A DNA stretch of 64,000 nt, taken from positions 33,354,501-33,418,500 of the forward strand of contig OX327684.1 of NCBI GenBank assembly GCA_946807835.1, written 5' to 3'. Below, in pieces: positions 44,876 to 58,756 of the stretch (the first letter of the stretch is position 1; the number at the start of each line of letters is the position of its first letter). Below the pieces are notes generated by a model, which saw nothing but the letters and a program-made list of their open reading frames with translations, was not told the origin of the DNA and did no database searches. The position numbers and the translations under genes were made by a program. The stretch comes from Ailanthus altissimus. Taxonomy: Eukaryota; Streptophyta; Magnoliopsida; Sapindales; Simaroubaceae.

Positions 44876-46617
44876 TTACTGTTGGAGATCACCATTCCTC
44901 CTGGCACACTTGATACAGTCATCTAGTATCATCTTGGTATCATATTTGTACTCAAAACCCATCTCCATAAGCTTTGTGGAACCCAACTTAACTTTTCTAT
45001 TTGGCTCATCGAAATACCTGAAAGCCAATTTCATTATCTTATTTAGAACACGTAAATTTTAAGCCTTAAGATGACTCAAAAAGTATTTTGCAAATTCAAA
45101 CTAAAGTCATGAAAAATTCAGCTAAGGTTAACTAAAAGGAACATGCCATATTACAAAGTTCCAATTAATCACCAATGAAAATCTTAGCCACTTACTGATG
45201 TTTCACACGAAATTCAGGAAAATTTTGTTGGTAATAGTTGGCAATTTCTGCTGATGAAACGCAGGCACTTGCACACAAACATCTGCCTGTAATCGAAGGT
45301 TTCTCCATACACAAGATAAGGACTTCACAAACATCATCAACGTGTACAATCGGAATTTTTCCAAGCAACTCTTCTGCATACCTTAGTACTTGGTATGCAA
45401 ATTCAGTGTTCATAAGCTGAGAAATATATAAAAAAACGCTCGACGGTGTGTAAGGCAAAACAGTTTCCCCTCCCACAAGACCCAGGGATAGAGTAATGAC
45501 CTCCAACCCACCATTATCTGTGTTGCTCCCGTACCTTAAGATTTCTTTTTCTGCTAACAATTTTGACTCCAAATATTCCTAGAGCACGATATTCAAAGAT
45601 GTAGTGAATCTCGCAAGTGAGTGAAAAAAGTTAAGCCAAGCTGGCTCTGGCTCTGCCACTACTATCGCAATACAACTAGGACTCGATTGAACGATTAAAG
45701 AGCAATGAGAAACTTACCCTTAGATGATCATTAGAATAAGCAACAGAAAGACTAAGAGGTGTCCAGCATGCTTCATCTATAAAATCCTTAAAACCATTAC
45801 CATCTTCCTTCAATGGTGATGCAGAAACCACGCTGGCTGTGTAGATAAGTCGCTTCACTGTTCCTGATCTAACACAAAACTCTGCAATGCTCTTTGCAGC
45901 AGCAACTGCGGCTTCAGCCATGTTCTTGAACTGTTTATCATTGAATATTAAATCTTAGATATAAATGTACGAATTATCGTGATAAGGGTACTTCTAAGAT
46001 TAAAAAAATTGAAGATACGAAACAAGCCTGGTAGCCCTCGGTGTGTAGCAATGGAGTGGCAACATGGAAAACAATTTCACAGGCTTGGATTGCCTTCTCA
46101 AACTTATTTGGTTCATATAAGTCAGCTTCAAACAAAACTAGTCTTCTGTCGGCATCAGGAAAACTCTTTAAAAGGTCAACCTTTGATGGATCATCTGGAA
46201 TTTCAGATAAACTACAGATCTTATATACAGTGTTCATTATTTATTTTACTTTCTTTATTCATTATATTTTGTTAGATTCATCATGTATGTTCAATAAAAA
46301 TAGATACACATATGTGAATAGATTCATTAATTGTAAAAGGTCTCTATATGCAATCTTATCTCGTCTTTTAATTAATTAAGATTGGAATTAAACTTTCAGA
46401 ATTCAGAGGATTATATTTTCTTACCCACTCTCAGAAATTTGTATATTGAACATGTAATTTATTACTGGATGTGAAACAGAGAGAGAAAGAGTGAGGTACC
46501 TAGGTTCCTTAATGTTGCATGGACAAAATATCCTTTATCTAAAAGCTTCTTGACAAGCCATGACCCAACATAACTTGCACCTCCAGTAACACAAACCTTG
46601 CAGTTTCTCTTCTCCAT
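44876..46617 (-). CDS. DFR-like SDR-family NAD(P)H reductase, copy A
   Basis: Five exons on the minus strand: 46500-46617, 46028-46194, 45718-45930, 45196-45578 and 44876-45017 (TAA). They give 340 residues in phase. This is the extended SDR family of dihydroflavonol reductase, anthocyanidin reductase and HC-toxin reductase-like proteins. Visible parts are the nucleotide-binding [34 protein letters not shown], the catalytic Ser region LIYTASVV, the catalytic Y-x3-K in EYLESK, and [16 protein letters not shown]. Two things are odd. The Rossmann TGxxGxxG reads TGGASYVG, so its middle Gly is Ser. Intron 2 starts with GC (CAG|GCTTGT), where copy B has GT at the same place. If GC is not used, the gene would be frameshifted. 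The substrate cannot be told from sequence. Confidence 0.85.
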
Positions 46618-47291
46618 TGACATTGAGCATGGACTTCTTGTTCAACAGCCTGCCTCTCCTTTCTCACAAAAAGAGCAGAAAAGTAGGACTTAGAGAGCCC
46701 AATATTACTTGCTTCCACTTATTTAATTTTGTAGTAAGCTCCACACCCTTTCCATTAAAATTGATGACTTCTAAAGCAGTACTATACATCGAATACTAAA
46801 CTTTATAATATATTTATTAATTATATGACCTAATTCGTGGGTTAGGTGTAATGAAAAGGCACAGGGAACCACTGAACAAAGAGAAGGCCGCTAAATAATT
46901 CAAAATGTTACTTTCAATAATAAGAATAATAATTACAATAATCCAAATATGAATTAAGTTGCTATACAAACCCAATCAGTTTCCGCAAAAGTCAAATAAA
47001 ACGAAAATAAAGAATATAAACGAAAGTTGCTTCCCGAAATGTATTTTTTTATATGTAGGTTGACTTTATGTAAATTTCAGAAATTCAATTAACACAGCCT
47101 TCTGTTTTTCATCACGAAATTATCGTTCACTTGAACTTTGTTAACAAAGGAAATTTCTGTTGAACAAAAGAACTATTACAATCAACAACAGCTAATGCTC
47201 AATTTCGTAATACAACTTTAGACTTGGACATTGGAGAGGACTCACTCCAGAACTTAAGAGCCAAGAAAAATAACGGGTAATGAAGATATGA
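46618..47291. other. Short intergenic spacer between the tandem reductase genes
   Basis: About 670 bp separate the copy A start from the copy B stop. It should hold the copy A promoter and copy B 3' UTR. The sequence is AT-rich and no other feature was seen. Confidence 0.55.
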
Positions 47292-48900
47292 TTATTGTGT
47301 GAGATAACCGGTCCTCTTAGCACACTTGATGGAATCATCTAGTATCATCTTCATATCATTTTTGTAATTAAAACCCTTCTCCATAAGCTTTGCTCCTCCC
47401 CACTTAATTTCTCTCTTTGGCACATCCAAGTACCTGAAATACAATTTTAGTTCCGTCATATTTAAGACTTAAAAACCTTTAAATCTCAGTCTAAAGACCT
47501 TTATTGAAACAAAACGGAAATATCAATTATATAGATATTATATATGGCATCATTTGAATCTAATAGCTACTTACTCTTGTTTTATGTGAAATTCTGGATA
47601 ATGTTGTTGGTAGTAATAGGCAATTTCTGCAGATGAAACATAGGCATTAGCACAAAAGAATCTGCCATTCATTGAAGGTTTCTCCATACAGAAGATGTGG
47701 GCTTCACAAACATCATCAATGTGTGCAACTGGAACTTTTCCAAGAAACTCTTCTGTATCCCTGAGCAATCGGTAACTATATTCATCGTTAGTAAGCTGAC
47801 ACAAACATCCAGTCACGCTTCCGGGTATGCAACTGTATGGCAAATCAGTATCTCCTGCCACAAGGCCCAGCTCAAGAGTTATCACCTCCAATCCACAATT
47901 ATCTGCTTTGCTTCCATATCTCAATATTTCTTTTTCAGTTTGCATCTTTGACTCTACATATCCCTGTGATGAGGACAAAGTTAAGCTCATTTGGTCTCTG
48001 CTTTATGAAACTTAAAATGGTTTGAGCTGACAGTAAGGAACTTACCCTCATGAAGTCATTTAAGTAAGCAACTACTAAATTAAGAGGTGTCCAACATGTT
48101 TCATCTATCAAGTCCATATAACCAGAGCCATCTTCCTTCAACGGTGATGCACACATTAAGCTGCTAGTGTATATTAGTCGCTTCACAATTCCTGATCTTA
48201 CACAAAACGTTGCAATGCTCTTGCCAGCGGCAACACATGCTTCAATCGTGTTCTTGAACTGTTCTTTATCAAAATTAAATCGTTAGATAAATTAACAAAT
48301 CATCTTGGCAATGCAAAAATTGGAAGATAGATTATAAATTCAAGAGCGAAACCTGGTAGCCATCAATGTGTTGAAAGGAAGTAGCAACATGGAAAACAAA
48401 CTCACAGCCGTGGATTGCCTTCTCAAATGTATTTGGATCGTATATTTCAGCTTCAAACAAAAATAATCTTGTCTCCGCGGCTGGAAAGCTCTTTAGAATG
48501 TCAACCATAGATTTATCCTCTGCAATATTGGAATTTAAACATAATCTCATAGTATTTTTTTATCAATATTCTAAAGTTGCTTCCATCAGTTTAACTTGAA
48601 ATGTGTAGTAATTTTTTTTTAATAAAAAAAACAGATATTTTTATCTTAATCAATTGGAATCGAGTAGGTGTCAACATTTCAGAAAATCATATATTATCTT
48701 CTCCCCTGAATTTGTGTCCTAATATTTAACATAAAATTGATAAGATTAGTATATGAGATAGAAAGTGAAATACAGATACCCAAGTTCGGCCTCAATGTTG
48801 CATGGACAGTATATCCTTTATCTAAAAGCTTCTTGACAAGCCATGATCCAACAAATCCTTCGCCTCCAGTAACACAAACTTTGCGGTTTCTACTCTCCAT
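47292..48900 (-). CDS. DFR-like SDR-family NAD(P)H reductase, copy B
   Basis: Five exons on the minus strand: 48780-48900, 48353-48519, 48046-48258, 47575-47963 and 47292-47433 (TAA). They give 343 residues. Exons 2, 3 and 5 have exactly the same lengths as in copy A (167, 213 and 142 bp); exons 1 and 4 are longer by one and two codons. The Rossmann motif is complete ([14 protein letters not shown]), the catalytic Ser region is LIYTSSLM, and Y-x3-K is GYVESK. All splice sites are GT-AG. An in-frame ATG 57 bp upstream exists, but the start at [13 protein letters not shown] matches copy A. Tandem position, orientation and structure show an unequal-crossover duplication. The role is probably NADPH reduction of a phenylpropanoid, flavonoid or related carbonyl; the substrate is unknown. 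Confidence 0.88.
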
Positions 48901-49790
48901 TGCAAATATATTTGTGAGCAACACTCGCTTCAATTTCCTCAGAGAAAGACGCTGCAAAAAAGAGATACTTACCTGGTTTTATATTATGATAACGAGGTCC
49001 CTGTCTTTCATTTTTTTTTTTCTAAAGAACCCTGCCTTCCATATTTACTTTAATGAACCAGGTATCTTATAAATTAATAGGTTAAATGTATTTTAAAGGC
49101 AGAAGGATCGAACTGGAGGCAACTTCGGCCATTTAAATAATCCAAATGTGAATGAAGTTACCTGCACGGCCCAGCCAGCTTCCAGAGAAATTCATATATT
49201 GCCATGTAGCAATTAAGACTATTAATCAACACCGCAAAATTTATCTTGAATATAGCAGACGCATCTTGACCACGTTGCGATCAAATCTAACAGGTCAATT
49301 TTAATCAGAAAAATGTCTAACAAGTCCATTGTTGAAAAGATTCCTCTGTATAATAAATTCGTTTAAAACATTTATATGAGGTCTCCGCAAAAAAATACGT
49401 TCGGACGATATAAAGACGTAAAATAAAATAGTAATGCTAAATTTTGGAATATAAAATTTGCAGTTCAATTGTCGTGATATTTGAAGTGTTTATTATTGGT
49501 ACGTCTTATATATTTATTGTTTTAATAAAAAATAAAAAATTAATAATAATAATTATTTAAATTAGTGAGACATCTATGTAAGGGTAACACATTTTTTTAT
49601 TATTATTTTTGCACCATTTGATTTACTTGTGTTTTCTTTCTTCTAGTTTTTAATCGTAGCCTCGTCGTCACAACTACAGTGTGTTTTCGCATTATTTTTA
49701 CAACTTTATGTTGCCTTGGTGCAAATGTTGTATCACTTTTTTTTTTCTTTCTTTCTATTATGTCTTTCTAATATTCAGCAGGTGCATTTT
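48901..49790. other. Upstream of reductase copy B, AT-rich
   Basis: It holds the copy B promoter. No gene or repeat was recognised up to the start of the copia relic. Confidence 0.5.
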
Positions 49791-50198
49791 GATTGAGTAC
49801 GTTGAATTGATGCGCTCTGCAGCTGTGCTCAAATAAAAACAGTTAGTTAAAATAGCTGTTAAAGAGCTGAGCTGAAAGATGATTCTGGAAGAGAAGAAAA
49901 AGATAAAGAGTGGAAGCTGTATGCAGCTGACAAGAGAAGAAAAGTAGCTAATGAGAGTGAACAAGGTGCAAGGACACTATCATGCTGCATTCTGAGAATG
50001 AAGCAATACTAATGATTGGATTTTTTTGGTAAAAATAATGATAGCTTTGTACATACAAATGATTGATTTATTCCCATACTCTTAGTTTATAAATAGAAGC
50101 ATTGTATTATGTTGAAATAGACTGGAATAATATCAGCATTGTCAAAATTTTAAGCTTATACTTTTTTTTCGTTGTTATTTAAAAAAAAAATTCTTATT

Positions 50199-50210
50199 TA
50201 GTATCACATC
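50199..50210 (+). other. Decayed primer-binding site of the copia relic
   Basis: TAGTATCACATC matches 9 of 12 bases of the initiator-tRNA site TGGTATCAGAGC and lies between the LTR-like sequence and the gag remnant, where it is expected. Confidence 0.5.
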
Positions 50211-50219
50211 CAAGTTGCC

Positions 50220-53200
50220 AATAATAATGGTAAACACTAACTCAGTAATTAGAATCCTAACTGAATCAAATAAAATGCAAAACTTAATCTCAAATGAAAT
50301 CACCAATAGCCTCACTTTTGTTGTGCCAATAAAACTTGATAGAAACAACTATATTATATAGAAGACATAAGTTCCACATTTTATTAGAGGAAATAAATTT
50401 GATGACTACATTGATGTAACAAGCTACACCGTTTCATTGTAATTGTGGATGAAAATCGAGTTTGCAAAAACTATAATCAATCATTTATATGGACTCTAGA
50501 GGAAACAAGATCAGCTACTGCTTAACTGGTTGTTATCCTCACTTAGTGAATATATACTCAGCTCAGTCATCTACAATAACACATCACTTGATATTTGGTT
50601 GGCCTTAAAGAGACCGTATTGCTCTCAATTGATGGCACACATAATTGTAATAAAAAGACAGCTCAATGTTACAAGAAAATGCTCAATAAGTATAAGTGAC
50701 TATTTCAGCAAAATAAAAAAAAATTAGCAGGGGTGTTAGCAATATTTAAAAAATTAATTTCAGATGTAAAGCTAATCCAATTTGGGGACTTGGTTCATAA
50801 TATTACCCTATTGTAGTGATCATAACCACTAACCTAAACAATATTACTCTTAAAGATTCTTATGCATCACTGCTACACTTTGAAGGCAGACTTGAGAGAA
50901 ATTCCATAAAAATATTGATATAGAGGCTAACATGACTTACAATAGAGAAAGTCAGAGAAGGAATCGGTTTGGAAGAGGTGTTAGTGAAAAAGGGAACATC
51001 AACGTATGGTAATGAAAGTTGCAAAAGTATCAACTATAACAACAAACCAAGTTCCAACAACAATAATAAGAAAGGAAAAATGAAACAACAAGGAAACAAA
51101 GATAAACTAAAGGTGACATGTTAAATTTGTTGGAAAGCTAGACATGAAGCAATGGACTACTGGCACAGATTTAAATAAGACTTTGTACCAAGAACAACAA
51201 ATCAGCAAAACTTGGCCTATATTGCTGCTCAAGAAGACAAAAAAGATGGAGGATGGTACATTGACAGTGGAGCAATAAACTATGTTACCAACAACCTCAA
51301 TAATCTTACCACAAAAGCTTAATACAAGGTAATCAAACATTGGTAGTTGGTAATGGCCATAAGCTTCACATTTCACATATTGGAACTTGCAAGTTGCACT
51401 TACCTCACACAAATAATTCACTAATTCTTAAACATGTTCTCTTTGTATTTAAAATGACTAAGAACTTGAGAAGTATATCTAAATTGATGCAAGACAATAA
51501 GGTTATAGTAGAATTTTATCATGACTTATGTGTTGTGAAGGACAGGATGTAGAGGAAACTTCTTTAAGGAATGGCTGGAAGAGATCTGTATTAATTAACT
51601 GTGGTAAGCAACTCTAAAATCTCAACAAAAGTTAAGAGTCTTAGGCCTATTTATTATTTGCTTTAATTCCAAAAAAAGAGTCCTTAGAAAGTTTAGTTAA
51701 CTTATTAGAACATGAAGAAACTGATGTAGAAGTGTTAAAAAAAACTATTTACATTTTATAGACAAATTGATCACCCCAATGACCGAGTCATGAAAAGAGT
51801 CTTATCATCTAGTAACAAGTCTTTTATCTTGAATAAAAATCTGAAGTTACTTTTTTATGATGCTTGTGAAATGGGAAAGAAATATAAATTGAGTAATAAG
51901 AACTATGAAAGTTTTACCAAAAAAACCACTTGAAATATTGTTTGCTAACTTATGGAGGTCAGCACCTTTTACCTCAGGGAATGATTTAAGATATTATCTT
52001 AGTATTGTATATGATTACTTAAGATTCATTTGGATATTTCCATTACAAATTAAATCACAAACCACTCATAAAATACTCTTATTCAAAGAGTTCATTGAAA
52101 AACAACTTGAATTAAATTAAAAGCATCCAAACATATACGAGGATTGAGTTTAAGCATTTGGAACAACGCTTAAAAAAATATAGGATACACATGAGGCCTG
52201 TCTATATAGTTTAAAACATAATGGAAAAATAGAAATGAGACATAAAAAAATTGTACAGGTAGGCTTAACATTTCTATCATAAGAAAGCATGCCACTCAAA
52301 TTTTGGTAGCAAGCCTTTGAAACTACCACATACTTCATTAGTATGCTGCCCACACTAGTTCTGAAACATATTTCACCATACGAGAAACTTTTTGGAAAGA
52401 TACCAAACTATAGCAAACTTAATGTCTTTAGGTGTGCAATACTTACTTCATTTAAGACCATTCAATAGACATAAACTTAATTTTTATACCAAAAAATGTG
52501 TTCATAAGTTATAGCCCAAAATATAAAGGATACAAGTGCATGCTCCCTACTAGAAAGGTATTTATTTTAAGACATATAACATTTAATAAAAATGAATTTT
52601 CTTTTAGTAGTGATACATCTTTCAAAGGAAACCAAACATAAATAATAACATATCATGCATATATAGCTTATATGTCTACCTTTTCAACAAGTAGGTCAAA
52701 ATGCCATAGTCATTGATATGGAGCAACCAAATCCAAACTAAGGAGAAATGCCTTACAATCAAGAAAATGACTACACATAATCATCAAAAAGTTATAAAAT
52801 CATACCTCAAACACACAATCAAACACCTGAACCATATTTAAATGACTTGTTACCCTCATCATCTTCATAAGAACCAAGTGAATCAAGCCTACCACAAGAA
52901 ACAAACATAAGAGTACAACAATAACTAATAATGCACACATGTTCATGATCATCGGGTCAAAGTCAGAGATATCCAAACAAAAACTTTACTTGGCAAGTCA
53001 AGTGAAAATATCAAATGAAAATATTCTAGCAAATGCAAATAAAGCCTTTAAATATACAAGGTGGAAAGTAGTCATGACAAATGAATACCAAGCTTTGTTA
53101 AAGAATGAAACCTGGATGTTGGAGGATTGCAAATCGGGAATGAAAGTAATATGCAACAAGTGGATCTATAAAGTTAAATAACAAGCCAAATGGGAAGTAG

Positions 53201-53300
53201 TAAGGTTCAAAGTAAGGTTTATTGTAAAGGAATTTCACCAAACTGCAGAAATTGACTACACATAAATATTTAGTCTTGTACTTAAGTTAACAATCATCAA
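50220..53300 (+). pseudogene. Copia gag-pol pseudogene, upstream part
   Basis: Fragments of gag, protease, integrase and the beginning of reverse transcriptase can be read in changing frames with stops between them. The frame near 53230-53300 (EIDYT, then LVLKLTIINV) is interrupted exactly where the LTR-like element begins, and reading resumes at 58757 (VDINNAFLNEDV). Nothing intact is likely to be produced. Confidence 0.8.
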
Positions 53301-55141
53301 TGTAATAACTATTTATCCACAACCGGTAAGAATAAGTATATATATATATAATATTCATATTTTATTTGTATGTGAGTGATACTTGATTTATGTATTATTA
53401 TTAGTACTGTTGGTATAGATTAAGGACCTACTATTAGTATTGAGTTTATTTGTAAGATTTTAGATTTATTTTAGGGACCAAATTGTAATACTTTAAAAGT
53501 TTTATGGGCTAATTTATAAATACTAGAAATTAGCCTTTTAGTATAAAAATACACATTTGTAACCCTAATTCACTCATTTTTGGTCGAGCTACCTCTTTTA
53601 GAGAGAGAAAAGATAGAAAGAGAGGGGAGATAAAGAGAAGAGAAAGAAGAAAAAGAAGAAGAAGTTTGGAATTTAAACTTTAAGAGGTATATCATAACTC
53701 TTTCTTAGTTTTTTTGTGTTAATTAAGTTAATTTCCTTAAGTTTTTATTTCTGAAAATATGCAAAATTGGAGATTTGATGTGAATTTTGTAAGATATATT
53801 GAGAATTGATGATGATTATGTAGATAACTTGATAAATCATGATAAATTTGCAGAATTTTTACTTGATAGTCTCTTGATCTGAGAATTTTATAAATTGTTG
53901 TGTTTCGATTCTGATTTTAGCTTTTGAGAATATGAAATTAGACATGTCTAGAATCATTTGAGACTTTGAATCGATTGAAAATTCTAGAAATTGAATTTTA
54001 GTGAATTTATAAAAAATGAACCTAAAATTCTAGAAATTTCCTGTATTAACAGTATGATATAGTGACAAATAATTTTTGATTTGCTGAATGATCTTCAAAA
54101 ATTACGAATTTATGGAATGTGATTATTTTACATGTGTACTATGATATATTCAAAATTGAGAATTTATATCAATGTGATCAAATTTTTATAAATTTCTAAA
54201 TTGTGTCACCTACTGCAGTATTTTGATCAACAGTTTTTCAAAGCTATGGAGTAAAATAGTTTTAAAATACTTTTGACAGGAATTTTGAAGTGAAACATTT
54301 ATCATGAATTGATATATGTGTCAAGAGTAATTCTGTGATAGTTTTATAATTTTTGAGTTAGTATATGATTTTATAAAATTGGGAGATTGAATACTGTTCA
54401 ATAAATATCTTGATCCTGTCAGGATAATAGTTTGGATTTGATGGTGTTTATGAAATGGATTATATAATAATTATGATATAATATCCATATATAAAAAGAA
54501 TGTATGAGTCAAGAATGATATATTCTGATTTTGTAGTAATTGGACATTATTTGATGTATAAGAAAATTTTATTAAATGTAAGTGGTCAGAATGACAGGTT
54601 TTGAGAAACCAAATCATTAGGCCAATTCAATGAGATAAGTGTAATATGTGTAATTTTGTAAGCTATTTAAAGTATTTTATGTGAATGATGAGGCTTATAA
54701 AAGGATTAATCTCCATTTATAGGTTAAGGAGAATTAAGCCTTATACTTGAAAGTGTTAAGAGGTAAGTATATTAGACTTTTGTTGAAATCACAATAAACA
54801 TAGTAATTGTCTATGTATGATTTTGTAAATATGCTTAAAAATATGTTTATGTTATGCCAAATTATATTTTGATATGAAATGTGAAAAATATATGTTTATG
54901 AATGTGAGTATTGACATTGAGCATGGGCATACATAACATACATGTATTTATGAAAATAAGCATTTCAAAATGAAATGTATTTAATAAAGAAAGCTTTTGA
55001 AGTAGAATATGTCTATGAGAAACATTTTGTATTTTGAGGATGCTTGAACTCACTATTTATATAGTAGGCACCTTATGTGATTTGTGGAGCCTTTATGTGT
55101 GGCATTTTTTTTTTGGATTAATATATGTTATGTGTTCTGTA

Positions 55142-57925
55142 TATAGTAACCACTTATCCACAACTGATAAGAATAAATATTTGTATATATATATATTTTA
55201 TTTGTATGTGGATGATACTTGATTTATGTATTCTTATTAGTAGTGTTTGTATAGATTAAGGACTTACTATTAGTATTGGGTTTATTTGTAAAACTTCAGA
55301 TTTATTTTAGGGACCAAATTATAATACTCTGAAAGCTTTAGGGGCTAATTCGTAAATATTAAAAATTAGCCTCTTAGTATAAAAATACACATTTGAAACC
55401 CTAATTCACTCATTTTGGTCGAGCCACCTCTTTTAGAGTGAGAAAAGAGAGAAATAAAAGAGAGAGAAAAAGAAGAAGAAAGTTGAAATTTAAACTTTAA
55501 GAGGTATATTATAACTCTTTCTTAGTTTCTTGGTGTTAATTTAGTTAATTCCTTTGAGTTTTGATTTCTGAAACTATGTACAATTGAGAATTTGATGTGA
55601 ATTTTGTAAGATATTGTGAGAATTGATGATGATTTATGTAGATAGTTTGATAAATCATGATGAATTGCATAATTTCTACTTGATAGTCTCTTGATCCAGA
55701 AATTTTATAAATTTTGTGATTTGATTCTAGTTTTTGATTTTAAGTATATGAAATTAGACATATCTAGAATCATTTGAGACTTTGAATCGATTGAAAATTT
55801 TAGAAATTGAATTTGTAGTGAATTTACTAAAATGATCCTGAAATTCTGGAAATATTTTGTGTTAACAGTATGATACAGTGACAAACAATTTTTGATCTGC
55901 TGAATGATCTTCAAAAATTACAAATTTATGAAATATAATAAGTTTATGTCTAATATGATATACTCAGAATTGAGAATTTAGATCAATGTAGTTAAATTGT
56001 TATAATTTTCTAAATTCTATCAGCTCATTGCAGTATTTGATTAACAGATTTTTAAAGTTATAGAATAAAATAGTTTTAAAATACTTTTGACAGTGATTTT
56101 AAAGTGAAATATTTATCATAAATTGAGATATATGTCAATATTAATTATGTGATATTTTTATAATTTTTGAGTTAGTATATGATTTTATAAAAGTGAGAGA
56201 TTAAATATTATTCAATAAATATCTTGATCCTATCAAGTTAATAGTTTAGATTTGATGGTGTTTATAGAATGGATTGTGTAGGAATTATGATATAATATTC
56301 ATATATAAGGAGGATATATGAGTTAAGAATGATATATTCTGATTTTGGAGTAATTGGATATCATTTGATGTATAAGAAAATTTTGTTAAGTGTAAATAGT
56401 CAGAATGACAGGTTTTAAGAAACCAAGTAATTAGACCAATTCGATGTGATAAGTGTAATATGTGTAATTTTGTACGCTATTTAAAGTATTTTGTATGAAT
56501 GTTGAAGCTCATGAAAAGATTAATCTCCATTAATAGGTTAAGAAAATTTAAGCCTTGTAGCCGAAAGTGTTAAGAGGTAAGTATACTAGACTTTTACTGA
56601 AATCACAATAAACATAGTAATTGTCTTGTATGATTTTGTAAATGTGCTTAAAAATATGTTTATGTTATGCCAAAGTATATTTGATATGAAATGTGAAAGA
56701 CATATATTTATGAATGTGAGCATTGACATTGAGCATGGACATACATGTGTTTATGAAAGTGAACTTTCAAATGAAATGTGTTTAACAAAGAAAGCTTTTG
56801 AAGTAGAAAATGTCCATGAGATACGTTTTGTGTTTTGAGGATGCTTGAACTAACTATTTACTTAGTAGGCACCTTATGTGATTTTTGGAGCCTTTATGTG
56901 TAGCATTTCCTTCGAGATTAGTATATGTTATGTGTTCCGTATGTAGGGAGGATCCTATTGGTACCTAAAGGAAGATTGAGTCATCACATTCGTGTGGTGG
57001 TGTATTGGTGCATGTGAGAGGACTACCGATGATCAGGGTAAGGGATTGGCTCTTACCTTCGGGCATGAGCATTATATATAATTTAAACCTCACTTGTATT
57101 ATTCCTCTTATACGGTATGTCACCTACGAGTGACATTTGGCTGATTATGTGATATGTGATATAAAAGTCCTACTAAGCAGTCGTTGGGTAATGGTATTCC
57201 TATTATATGTTTTGAAAAAATGTGTAAGCGCTTACCTGACATGTAATTTGATAAGATTATGATTTTAATTTATCACAGCATATCATACACATGCATTGTG
57301 TACATATATGTATTTGTATTTTGATATATGAAAAACTAGTATGTTTACTGAGTTTTATACTCATTATAGTGTATGGTGATTTCAGGTAAATAAGGTATAT
57401 GTGTGCTTAGCAGTTTGGCAAGGCTTCTACTGTCCCTTGGGTTCCCTAAGTTGCTAGGTTGTTGAGTGTTTTATTTGGAGACACGTGGTTTAAGATATTT
57501 GATTTGTCTCTATTAAATAAATACTTGTGTATTATTTTATTGAGTGTGGTTATGGGTTGATTTTAAGTAAGAATTTGCAATGAATATATTCTGAGCTTTC
57601 GATAACAAAGTTGCTACTGGCGACGTAGTAGAATGTTAATCTCTGAGAAAACTCTGCGTATCTTCGGTTTACTAATTGCCCAAATCATAATTCAATTGTT
57701 ATAATTCTGAAAAATTGAAATGAATGTTTAAATATTGTCAATAAATGTTTATGTTTATATTTTAGGCTATGGATTGATTTTAGTGTTGAACTTACTAGCA
57801 ACTTGCTAAGGATTTCTATGTTGAATTAAAGTTTGAAATTTTATGCAATATTATTTATGAGTGCATATTATTGAATGAATGTAAGTTATGTCGTGTGTCA
57901 GATCTTTTGGGTCTGGGGTGTGACA
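55142..57925 (+). mobile_element. Second copy (L2) of the same solo-LTR-like family, nested in L1
   Basis: Its 2784 bp start TATAGTAACCACTTATCC, matching the L1 start with a few substitutions, and end GGGGTGTGACA. The flanks are CTGTA (55137-55141) and CCGTA (57926-57930), a 5-bp duplication with one C/T change. Its first 1.8 kb align with 53301-55141 and its last 1 kb with 57931-58756. So the order a-a-b-b in the DNA is best explained by L2 landing inside L1, in the same orientation. Confidence 0.75.
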
Positions 57926-58285
57926 CCGTATGTAGGGAGGATCCTATTGGTACCTAAAGAAAAAGTAAGTCATCACATTTGTGTGGTGGTATATTAGTGC
58001 ATTGAGAGGACTCACCAATAATCAGGGTGAGGGTTTGGCTCTTACCTTTAGGCATGAGCGTTATATATATGTAATATAAACCTCACTTGTACTATTTCTC
58101 TCATATGGTATGTCACCGACAGGTGACATTTAGCTCATTATGTGATATGTGATATAAAAGTCCTACTAAGTAGTAGTTGGATGATGGTATTCCTACTATA
58201 TATTTTGAAAGAATGTGTTAGAGCTTACTTGACATGTGATTTTATTAGATTATGATTTTGATTTATCACGACATGTTATACACAT

Positions 58286-58290
<5 letters not shown>

Positions 58291-58322
<32 letters not shown>
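58291..58322 (+). repeat. AT dinucleotide microsatellite
   Basis: About 15 consecutive AT repeats in the right part of L1. The corresponding place in L2 (about 57298) has only ACATATATG, so the run expanded after the copies diverged. Confidence 0.85.
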
Positions 58323-58328
<6 letters not shown>

Positions 58329-58756
58329 TTGTACTTTAATATATGAAAAAATTAGTATTCTTACTGAGTTTTATACTCATTATAGTTTATGGTGATTTCA
58401 AATAAATAAGGTACATGTGTGCCTAGCGAATTTGGCAAGACTTCTGTTGTCCTTTGGGTTTTCTAAGTTGCTAGGTTGTTAAGTGTTTCATTTGTGGACA
58501 CATAGTTTAAGATATTTGATTTGTCCCTATTAAATAAATACTTATGTATTATTTTATTAAGTATGATTGTATTTAGTTTATGTTTCACTAAGTATGGTCA
58601 TGGGTTGATCTTTATGTTGAACTTACTAACAACTTGTTATGAATTCCTATGTTGAATTCAAGTTTGAAATTTTATGTAATATTAATTATGAGTGTACATT
58701 ATTGAATGAGTGTAAGTTATGTCGTATGTCAGATCTTTTGAGTTTGGGGCGTGATA

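Larger units (their letters stand above)
53301..58756 (+). mobile_element. Solo-LTR-like element L1, itself interrupted by a second copy
   Basis: The element begins TGTAATAACTATTTATCC and ends TTTGGGGCGTGATA. It is flanked on both sides by ATCAA (53296-53300 and 58757-58761), a 5-bp target duplication within the copia reverse transcriptase. Its own sequence is 53301-55141 plus 57926-58756, about 2.67 kb; the rest is element L2. It has no ORF of note. A TATAAAA-like box with a downstream purine-rich region (53540-53660) resembles an LTR promoter, so I read it as a solo LTR of a large-LTR family. The internal part of the parent element is not in the window. Confidence 0.75.
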
